Assembly (NCBI GenBank): GCA_028289725.1
Contig: JANQOH010000316.1
Coordinates: 1-12,846, forward strand
From: Alphaproteobacteria bacterium
GTDB lineage: Bacteria > Pseudomonadota > Alphaproteobacteria > UBA7887
DNA: 12,846 nt
Direction: 5' to 3'
The translations under genes were made by a program, and so were the position numbers. Shown one piece after another: positions 1 through 5,799 of the stretch; position 1 is the first letter of the stretch, and each line of letters opens with the position of its first letter. The notes under the pieces were generated by a model that saw nothing but the letters and a program-made list of their open reading frames with translations, did no database searches and was not told the origin of the DNA.

Positions 1-2504
1 ACTTGTTCCGGCGGGGCCGCTAGTTCGACGGCGCCGTCGCCCGCCAGCGCGCCCGGACGCGTACCCGTCACGGCATGACGGGTTTGTGCCGCGCGCTGAT
101 ACGGCATGTCGTTCGCGTAGGCCCAAACTTTATTGAGCGTGAGCGGCAGCTCGACATCGGACCGACCGAGCGCGTCGCTGACGGCGTTCGCCATGACGGC
201 GGGGGTCAGCATGGAGGATCCATCGCCCATGCCTTTCGAACCAAGTGCGTTGCGGGGCGAGGGGGTCACGACATGCCCGATCGTCACGGGCGGCATTTCC
301 GGCGCGGTCGGGCACAAATAGTCGGCGAAAGAACCGGACTGAAAATTCCCTGAGGCGTCGCTGACCAATTCCTCGAACAAAGCCGCGCCAAGCCCGTGCG
401 CGAACCCGCCGTGGATCTGCCCGTCGACGACAATGGGGTTGAGAATGGTGCCGGTGTCGTGAACCGAGACATATTTCTCGATGGCGATGGCGCCGGTTTG
501 GCGGTCAATCTCAACTGCGGCGAGATCGCACACCAAGCCAAATGTGACGGCGGAGCCGACTCGATCCTGTTCGTCGGGCGGGCCCAAGACATCCGGGTTG
601 ACAATGGCGGTTTCGTGCATCAGCGCGTCTTCGCCGTCCGGCAAACCAAGCGGATGCCAATGGGCGCGCGCGGCGACTCGGCCGACCGGAATGCCGCCTT
701 GGGGCACCCCCGCGATACGGGCCTCGCCGTCGACCAATTCGATGTCTTCGGACGCGACTTCGAGCATGTCGCCGGCAATGCGGCGGAGCTTGCCGGCGAC
801 ACGATCAGCGCTCGCGGCAATCGCGTCGACAACGACGGAGGCAAACCGGTTGGCATAATTGCCCGATGCGAGAGACCAAGCGCTGGTTAAGGTGTCGACT
901 TGTGTGACGACTTGGATGTCGTCCGGCGTGAGGCCGAGGGCGTCCGCGACGATTTGCGCCGCGACGGTCCCGTGGCCTTGACCCGCCGGCGTCGAAACCG
1001 TGCGCACGGTGACGGCGCCCGACGGATCGAGCGACACTGTCGCCGAACCGACGCCGCCCGACCGGCCGCCGGCTTTGGCACGTTCCTCAGGCGTTTGCGC
1101 CAAGCTGACATAGGCCATGTTCGATCCGGACGGTTCGACGCCGACCGCGAAGCCAATCCCGAATAGGCGGCCTTCACTGCGCGCCGTTTCACGTTTCGCC
1201 AAGAGCGCGTCGTAGTCCGCCAGCTTGAGCGTTTCATTCAAAGCACGATCATAATCGCCCGCGTCATAAGTCGCGCCGACGGGCGCCTTGTACGGGAAAG
1301 CATCCGCCGGAATAAAATTTCGGCGGCGGAGTTCGGCGGCATCAATTTCCAAACTGCGCGCCGCGGCGTCCATGACCCGTTCCAGCGCGTAGTAGAACTG
1401 CGGCCCGCCATAGCCGCGGTTGAGGCCGATGGGGCTGCGGTTCGTGACCACCACGCTGTTATCGACGGCAATATTGCGCACTTGATAGCAGCCGCTCGAC
1501 GCCGCGTGCATCCGGTAAAGCGATGCCGGTTCCGGGGCGCGAACATAGGCGCCGGCGTCCATAATGTTGGTGTATCGAAGGCCGATCAATTCGCCTTGCT
1601 TGGTGAATGCGGCTTCGACGCGGTCGGCGCGATCGGACGCGCACGACGAAGCTTGTAGATGTTCGAACCTGTCTTCGATCCATTTGAGCGGCATGCCGAG
1701 AAGGCGGCTCGCCGCAGCGAGCAGCACGATGGTCGGAAACATCGCCTGCTTCACGCCGAAACTGCCGCCACTATGGGGCGCGGTGATCAAGCGCAAGTGA
1801 TTGCCGGGCACTTTGAGCGCGCCGGTCATCAGCGCATGGAGAATGAACGGCCCCTGAAAGTTGGACCAAATGGTGTACCGGTCGGGCTGGGCTTCGAATT
1901 GCGCGATGATCCCGGCGGTCTCCATCGGCGTCGCGGCCTGACGCGGATAGCGCCATTCCAATTTTTCAACATGATCCGCGTCTGAGAAGGCCCGGTCGGG
2001 GTCGCCGTAGCGGAAAGTACGGTGATGGACGCGGTTGCTGCTCGCGTCCTCGTGCACCAGTGGTGCGTCGTCGGCCAGGGCTTCCAGTGGATCGACAACG
2101 GGCGCAAGCGGCTCGTATTCCACTTCGATGGCGTCGACGGCGTCTTCCGCGGCATAACGGTCGCTTGCCGCGACCAGAACCACCGGTTCACCGACAAATC
2201 GGACCTTGTCGATCGCCATCGGGTAGTAGGCGATGGGTGCGCGGATCGCGCTCGGGATCGGGTTGATGAGATCCTTGATTTCGGCGCCGGTCACGATGCC
2301 GTAGACATCGTCCAATTCGGACGCACGTGTCACGTCAATTGATTTGATGCGCGCATGAGCATGGGGCGAGCGCAAAAACGCCACATGGCGCAGGCCGGGG
2401 ACCGGCGCCATGTCATCGATAAAGCGCGCATTGCCGGTCAAGAGCGCCGCGTCTTCCTTGCGCGGCACCGCGCGGCCAATCCAGCGATCTTGACTGGTCG
2501 CCAT
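1..2504 (-). CDS. Molybdopterin-binding large subunit, CoxL/xanthine dehydrogenase family, with start of a fused CoxG-like domain (3' end cut by window)
   Basis: An open frame runs from ATG at 2504 to the window edge without a stop: 834 residues are visible and the C-terminus lies outside. Residues 1-150 are the aldehyde oxidase/xanthine dehydrogenase a/b hammerhead domain. The molybdopterin domain follows, with SGGSFG (245-250), RGYGGPQ (363-369, closer to the xanthine dehydrogenase RGFGGPQ than to the CO dehydrogenase form I loop AYRCSFR), AGQGHGT (507-513) and GSKGMGDGS (755-763). The family normally has Glu in KGxGE; here it is Asp761 (GAT). After the usual domain end (about 800), residues 819-834 read ALAGDGAVELAAPPEQ, which matches the typical start of CoxG/SRPBCC proteins, so a fusion is likely. 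The protein should hydroxylate or oxidise a small substrate with molybdenum cofactor; the substrate is unknown. No FAD or 2Fe-2S subunit gene is upstream; they may lie beyond the left edge. The ATG is 5 bp after the gmd stop, so the ribosome binding site lies inside gmd. Confidence 0.9.
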   Translation of the reverse strand, partial: MATSQDRWIGRAVPRKEDAALLTGNARFIDDMAPVPGLRHVAFLRSPHAHARIKSIDVTRASELDDVYGIVTGAEIKDLINPIPSAIRAPIAYYPMAIDKVRFVGEPVVLVAASDRYAAEDAVDAIEVEYEPLAPVVDPLEALADDAPLVHEDASSNRVHHRTFRYGDPDRAFSDADHVEKLEWRYPRQAATPMETAGIIAQFEAQPDRYTIWSNFQGPFILHALMTGALKVPGNHLRLITAPHSGGSFGVKQAMFPTIVLLAAASRLLGMPLKWIEDRFEHLQASSCASDRADRVEAAFTKQGELIGLRYTNIMDAGAYVRAPEPASLYRMHAASSGCYQVRNIAVDNSVVVTNRSPIGLNRGYGGPQFYYALERVMDAAARSLEIDAAELRRRNFIPADAFPYKAPVGATYDAGDYDRALNETLKLADYDALLAKRETARSEGRLFGIGFAVGVEPSGSNMAYVSLAQTPEERAKAGGRSGGVGSATVSLDPSGAVTVRTVSTPAGQGHGTVAAQIVADALGLTPDDIQVVTQVDTLTSAWSLASGNYANRFASVVVDAIAASADRVAGKLRRIAGDMLEVASEDIELVDGEARIAGVPQGGIPVGRVAARAHWHPLGLPDGEDALMHETAIVNPDVLGPPDEQDRVGSAVTFGLVCDLAAVEIDRQTGAIAIEKYVSVHDTGTILNPIVVDGQIHGGFAHGLGAALFEELVSDASGNFQSGSFADYLCPTAPEMPPVTIGHVVTPSPRNALGSKGMGDGSSMLTPAVMANAVSDALGRSDVELPLTLNKVWAYANDMPYQRAAQTRHAVTGTRPGALAGDGAVELAAPPEQ
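63..83. repeat. Perfect 8-bp inverted repeat inside the CoxL-CoxG linker coding sequence
   Basis: ACCCGTCA (63-70) and TGACGGGT (76-83) flank a 5-base loop. The repeat encodes linker residues around HAVTGT (810-815), between the molybdopterin domain and the putative CoxG-like domain. It could form an mRNA hairpin that pauses translation between domains, or be chance. Confidence 0.3.
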
Positions 2505-2509
2505 GACCG

Positions 2510-3577
2510 CTAATCCGAGGTGCGCGTCCCGACCGAATTGTCCCGCGCGATCAGCGCTCGGTCAGCCGTGACCATCTCGCGCACGAGCTCCGGAAAACTC
2601 GTTTGCGGCCGCCAGCCCAGAACACGTTCGGCCTTGGCCGGATCACCAAGCAGATAATCGACCTCGGTCGGGCGGAAATAGCGCGGGTCGATGCGGACGC
2701 GAACCGCGCCCGTGTCGTCGACACCGGTTTCTTCGAGTTCGGTGCCGCGCCATTCGATGGGCATGTCCACATGCTGAAAGGCAAGTTCGACAAACTCGCG
2801 GACCGAATGCGCTTCGCCGGTGGCTAGCACATAATCATCGGGTTCGTCTTGCTGAAGGATCCGCCACATGCCATCAACATAATCACGCGCATGGCCCCAA
2901 TCGCGCTTAGCATCGAGATTGCCGAGATAGAGCGTGTCTTGAAGCCCGGCGGCGATGGCCGCAGCGGCCTGTGTAATCTTGCGCGTCACGAAGGTTTCGC
3001 CGCGCACCGGGCTTTCGTGATTGAACAAAATGCCATTCGACGCGTGCAGGCCATAAGCCTCACGGTAGTTCACGGTGATCCAATAACCATAGAGTTTCGC
3101 GGCGGCGTAGGGGCTGCGCGGTTGGAACGCCGTGGCCTCGCTCTGCGGCGGCGGCGCGTTGCCGTAAAGTTCGGACGTCGAGGCTTGATAGAACCGCGTA
3201 CTGTCGCCGAGGCCCAATATGCGCATGGCTTCGAGGAGACGCAGTGTCCCAAGCGCGTCGGCATTCGCGGTGTATTCCGGTGTTTCGAAGCTGACCTGAA
3301 CGTGACTCTGCGCCGCGAGGTTATAGATCTCGTCTGGCCGCACTTCCTGCAGTATGCGGATCAAGTTCGTTGCGTCGGTCATGTCGCCGTAGTGCATCGT
3401 GAAGCGGACATCGGTTTCATGCGGGTCGACATAAAGATGGTCGACGCGTTCGGTATTGAAGGATGACGATCGGCGTTTGATCCCGTGCACTGTGTAATCT
3501 TTGGCCAACAGATACTCAGAAAGCAGCGAGCCGTCTTGGCCCGTGACGCCGGTAATCAATGCGATTTTGCCAGTCAT
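2510..3577 (-). CDS. gmd: GDP-mannose 4,6-dehydratase
   Basis: 355 residues, full length for the family. The enzyme converts GDP-D-mannose to GDP-4-keto-6-deoxy-D-mannose using bound NADP, the branch point to GDP-fucose, GDP-rhamnose, GDP-perosamine and similar surface sugars. The Rossmann motif GVTGQDGS is at residues 10-17. The SDR catalytic residues Thr134 and Glu136 (in STSELYG) and Tyr157 and Lys161 (YAAAK) are present, as are the family blocks NHESPVRGETFVTRK (186-200) and RDYVDG (231-236). ATG at 3577 has AAGG 7 nt upstream. It sits 44 bp after the biotinyl carrier gene and 5 bp before the molybdopterin subunit, all in the same direction. No GDP-sugar reductase, aminotransferase or glycosyltransferase for the product lies next to it, so the sugar made cannot be named. 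Assignment is secure. Confidence 0.96.
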   Translation of the reverse strand: MTGKIALITGVTGQDGSLLSEYLLAKDYTVHGIKRRSSSFNTERVDHLYVDPHETDVRFTMHYGDMTDATNLIRILQEVRPDEIYNLAAQSHVQVSFETPEYTANADALGTLRLLEAMRILGLGDSTRFYQASTSELYGNAPPPQSEATAFQPRSPYAAAKLYGYWITVNYREAYGLHASNGILFNHESPVRGETFVTRKITQAAAAIAAGLQDTLYLGNLDAKRDWGHARDYVDGMWRILQQDEPDDYVLATGEAHSVREFVELAFQHVDMPIEWRGTELEETGVDDTGAVRVRIDPRYFRPTEVDYLLGDPAKAERVLGWRPQTSFPELVREMVTADRALIARDNSVGTRTSD

Positions 3578-3621
3578 GGCGTCGCCTTATTCATGAGTTA
3601 TTAAGTCCACTGTTTGGCGCT

Positions 3622-3840
3622 TCAACTGATCTCGACCGCGAGGGTGCCTTCCTCAACCGCTTCGTCACCTTCTTTGATATGAACAGCGCTCACGGTTCCA
3701 TCGGCTTCGGCCTCGTGCGGTACCTCGGTCTTCATCACTTCCAGTATAAACAGCGTGTCTCCGCTTTTGACCGCATCGCCAGGCTTCACCATAACCTTCC
3801 AAACATTGCCCGGCACTTGCGTATGAACTTGCTGAGCCAT
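3622..3840 (-). CDS. Stand-alone biotinyl (biotin/lipoyl attachment) carrier protein
   Basis: 72 residues from ATG at 3840; a GTG at 3852 would add four residues, but the run GGGGGG 4 nt before the ATG makes the ATG the better start. The whole protein is one biotinyl domain. The acceptor Lys37 sits in EVMKTE (34-39, family EAMKM), followed by the usual second half with AEADGTV and KEGDEAVEEG. Single-domain carriers of this kind receive biotin from BirA and pass carboxyl groups in acyl-CoA or urea-type carboxylases. The Met-Lys pair and the neighbouring biotin genes favour biotin over lipoate, but the fold is shared. No biotin carboxylase or carboxyltransferase gene is nearby, so its partner is unknown. 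It lies 124 bp downstream of bioB on the same strand and 44 bp before gmd. It could be cotranscribed with bioD-bioB or have its own promoter. Confidence 0.85.
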   Translation of the reverse strand: MAQQVHTQVPGNVWKVMVKPGDAVKSGDTLFILEVMKTEVPHEAEADGTVSAVHIKEGDEAVEEGTLAVEIS

Positions 3841-3844
3841 TTCG

Positions 3845-3850
3845 CCCCCC
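3845..3850 (-). promoter_or_regulatory. G-rich ribosome binding site deciding the carrier protein start
   Basis: On the minus strand GGTGGGGGG ends 4 nt before ATG at 3840. This purine-rich run also contains the in-frame GTG (3852), which has no similar site of its own. It therefore favours the ATG start. Confidence 0.45.
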
Positions 3851-3889
3851 ACCGGCTTTCCGTGAATACCTTAGCGACGAAGCCGACAA

Positions 3890-3903
3890 GCCCGTTGCCG
3901 GGC
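3890..3903 (-). terminator. Small stem-loop between bioB and the carrier gene
   Basis: On the minus strand GCCCG-GCAA-CGGGC forms a perfect 5-bp stem closed by a GNRA-type tetraloop, about 60 nt after the bioB stop and 50 nt before the carrier start. It is followed by TTGTCGG rather than a run of T. At best it is a weak attenuator or terminator; it may also be a transcript-stabilising hairpin or chance in GC-rich DNA. Confidence 0.25.
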
Positions 3904-3964
3904 CGCGCCGCGATCAACCTGTTTCAACTTGTCTGCAAACGAAACTTCGTCGCGCGCCCGCGAA

Positions 3965-4960
3965 TCAATCCATGGCGGAAATGCCGAGCCTATCGAACAG
4001 TTTCTGATCGTGAGAGGCACCGGGATTGGGCGTGGTCAGTAGTTTCTCGCCATAAAAGATCGAATTGGCGCCAGCCAGAAAACACAGGGCCTGGACCGCA
4101 TCGTCCATCGTTTCCCGACCGGCGGACAGCCGCACCATGGAATGCGGCATCAAAATCCGCGCCACGGCGATCGTGCGAACGAACTCGAACGGATCGAGAT
4201 CATCCTCCGACGCCAGCGGCGTGCCGGCGACGCGCACCAGCATGTTGATCGGGACGCTCTCCGGGTGGTCCGGAAGGGTTGCCAATTGGTGGAGCAAACC
4301 GACCCGCTCGGCGCGACTTTCGCCCATGCCGACAATGCCGCCGCAGCAAACGTTGATCCCGGCGTCACGGACATGGCCGAGTGTGTCGAGGCGGTCCTGA
4401 TAGGTGCGCGTGCTGATGATATCGCCGTAGAACTCCGGCGCCGTGTCGAGGTTGTGATTGTAGTAGTCGAGACCGGCGTCGCTGAGGCGCTGCGCTTGAT
4501 GGTCACGCAGCATGCCGAGCGTGACGCAGGTTTCGAGCCCGAGATTGCGCACTTCGCGAACCATGTCGCAAACTTTGTCGAGGTCGTGGTCCTTTGGGTT
4601 ACGCCAAGCGGCCCCCATGCAGAAACGGCTCGCGCCGGCGGTCTTCGCGCGCGCTGCCTCGGCCACAACAGCATCGACCGACATGAGCTTTTCGGCCTCA
4701 ACACCCGTGTCATAACGCGCCGCTTGCGGGCAGTAGCCGCAGTCCTCGGGACAGCCACCGGTCTTGATGCTGAGGAGGGTCGAAATTTGGACTTCGTTCG
4801 GGTCGAAATATTGCCGGTGAACCGATTGGGCTTGGTAAAGCAAATCGTTGAACGGCGCGGCGAACAAGGCCGCGATCTCGTCCCGCGACCAGTCGTGCCG
4901 AACAGTGGGTCCGTATTCCACTTCGCCGGGTGTCGTATTGCCCGTCAGCGCTCCGTCCAT
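3965..4960 (-). CDS. bioB: Biotin synthase
   Basis: 331 residues from ATG at 4960. The open frame extends 27 codons further upstream, but GGAGG lies 9 nt before this ATG and known BioB proteins begin here. This radical SAM enzyme inserts sulfur into dethiobiotin to form biotin, using a [4Fe-4S] and a sacrificial [2Fe-2S] cluster. The [4Fe-4S] ligands are Cys70, Cys74 and Cys77 in CPEDCGYC. The expected [2Fe-2S] ligands are Cys114 (FCMGAAWR), Cys145 (ETCVTLG), Cys205 (NVCCGGI) and Arg277 (MVRLSAGR). YNHNLDT (167-173) is also typical. Length and motifs are complete. It follows bioD by 89 bp on the same strand. Its leader, ATTTGGAGGCTAA, resembles that of bioA, ATATGGAGGCTTAA. Assignment is secure. 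Confidence 0.97.
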   Translation of the reverse strand: MDGALTGNTTPGEVEYGPTVRHDWSRDEIAALFAAPFNDLLYQAQSVHRQYFDPNEVQISTLLSIKTGGCPEDCGYCPQAARYDTGVEAEKLMSVDAVVAEAARAKTAGASRFCMGAAWRNPKDHDLDKVCDMVREVRNLGLETCVTLGMLRDHQAQRLSDAGLDYYNHNLDTAPEFYGDIISTRTYQDRLDTLGHVRDAGINVCCGGIVGMGESRAERVGLLHQLATLPDHPESVPINMLVRVAGTPLASEDDLDPFEFVRTIAVARILMPHSMVRLSAGRETMDDAVQALCFLAGANSIFYGEKLLTTPNPGASHDQKLFDRLGISAMD

Positions 4961-4969
4961 AGTGCTTAG

Positions 4970-4974
4970 CCTCC
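4970..4974 (-). promoter_or_regulatory. bioB ribosome binding site
   Basis: GGAGG on the minus strand, 9 nt before ATG at 4960. It decides the start against an in-frame upstream codon at 5041 that would add 27 residues with no BioB similarity. Confidence 0.75.
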
Positions 4975-5049
4975 AAATATGCCGCCTCGGCGCGGCGAGT
5001 GTTGCAAGGGGCCGGTCCAATCGCAAGTGCGTCCGGCGCAAGCCTGTGA

Positions 5050-5730
5050 CTAGATTAGCGGCGCGACCAGCCTCTCGGCATCGCGTGGATCAACAAGACC
5101 GTCCCGTTGCCGTCCCAAGGTGATGATCTCACTGTCTTGTATAAACCGTGCGAGCACATCCTTGGTTTCATCCAATGGGACAGGCGAATCGCCCGTATCG
5201 TTCACGACCAAGAGCGGCACCGATATGCCGTTCGCGCGCAACGCCGCGTGCGCCGTCAATGTGTGGCTTATGGTGCCCAGATAGCTGCCCACCACCAATA
5301 TCGCGGGATGCCCCAGCGCGGCCATCCAATCGAGAACGGTGTTGCGATCGTCCAGCGGTACCATCACACCGCCGACACCCTCAATGAGCAGGACGTCTTC
5401 TTCGCTTCGGCCAGCGCCCCGGCAAAAAGCCAGCAGGGCCTCGAAGTCGATGGCCCGATCCTCGCGCCGCGCCGCCATATCGGGCGAAAGGGCGGCGGAA
5501 AAGCGCCAAGGCGATACCACGTCGATCGCTGATCCGCTGATCGGTGTGTCCAGCGCTTCGAGAATGTGGGCCGTATCCGTATCGGCGGGTGCGTTGTCGT
5601 CCCAACCGCTGATCACCGGTTTGAGGGCGCGGATGGAGAGACCTTTCGCACGTAGGCCGGCGATGAGGCATCGCATAACCCACGTCTTGCCGATCTCGGT
5701 ACCGGAGGAAGTGACAAAGAGCCTATGCAT
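5050..5730 (-). CDS. bioD: ATP-dependent dethiobiotin synthetase
   Basis: 226 residues from ATG at 5730; the frame is open upstream to 6015, but that part lies antisense to bioA and the protein family starts at this Met. BioD carboxylates 7,8-diaminopelargonate with CO2 and ATP to form the ureido ring of dethiobiotin. The P-loop is SGTEIGKT (9-16, family GTDTxVGKT), with Lys15. Lys37 in ALKPV, the Asp pair in DTDT (50-53) and Glu117 in IEGVGG are the other expected active-site residues. The SGTE variation at the P-loop start is mild. The gene is divergent from bioA across 69 bp and precedes bioB. Its only Shine-Dalgarno-like sequence, GGA 5 nt before the ATG, lies inside one arm of a perfect inverted repeat (5731-5757). 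Confidence 0.95.
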   Translation of the reverse strand: MHRLFVTSSGTEIGKTWVMRCLIAGLRAKGLSIRALKPVISGWDDNAPADTDTAHILEALDTPISGSAIDVVSPWRFSAALSPDMAARREDRAIDFEALLAFCRGAGRSEEDVLLIEGVGGVMVPLDDRNTVLDWMAALGHPAILVVGSYLGTISHTLTAHAALRANGISVPLLVVNDTGDSPVPLDETKDVLARFIQDSEIITLGRQRDGLVDPRDAERLVAPLI

Positions 5731-5757
5731 GACGATCCGTGGCGTGGCGGGATCGTC
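5731..5757. promoter_or_regulatory. Perfect inverted repeat in the bioA/bioD divergent spacer (candidate operator or SD-sequestering hairpin)
   Basis: GACGATCC (5731-5738) and GGATCGTC (5750-5757) are perfect 8-bp inverted arms separated by 11 bp. The dyad abuts the bioD start codon. In the bioD transcript the arm next to the AUG contains the only SD-like GGA, so a hairpin would hide it. As DNA the dyad could be an operator covering promoters of both divergent genes. It does not match the BirA operator (TTGTAAACC arms) or the BioR box (TTATCTATAA) as I know them. Confidence 0.45.
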
Positions 5758-5758
5758 G

Positions 5759-5767
5759 CCTATAGCA
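5759..5767 (-). promoter_or_regulatory. Possible extended -10 element for bioD
   Basis: TGCTATAGG on the minus strand fits the extended -10 form TGnTATAxx. A start about 7 nt downstream would give a leader of roughly 20 nt that consists almost entirely of the inverted repeat. I see no convincing -35 hexamer at 16-18 nt. This is a weak candidate. Confidence 0.2.
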
Positions 5768-5785
5768 TATGCCCGGGTCGGATAT

Positions 5786-5790
5786 GGAGG
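5786..5790 (+). promoter_or_regulatory. bioA ribosome binding site
   Basis: GGAGG 9 nt before ATG at 5800. It chooses this start over the in-frame ATG at 5725, which would overlap the bioD start and add 25 residues unlike BioA. Confidence 0.75.
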
Positions 5791-5799
5791 CTTAAACGA

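Noticed and set aside
75..2342. Many short frames on both strands at the left end
   Set aside because: All are shadows of one long minus-strand reading frame from 2504 to the window edge, which translates without a stop into a molybdopterin oxidoreductase.
2849..3466. 205-codon plus-strand frame across gmd
   Set aside because: Exact shadow of the conserved gmd coding sequence; no start signal or domain.
4142..4969. 275-codon open frame on the plus strand across bioB
   Set aside because: Antisense to a certain bioB; long antisense frames are expected with G/C-rich third positions, and the product looks like no known protein.
5761..5780. BioR or BirA box in the bioA/bioD spacer
   Set aside because: CTATAGCATATG is too far from TTATCTATAA, and no TTGTAAACC-type arms are present.
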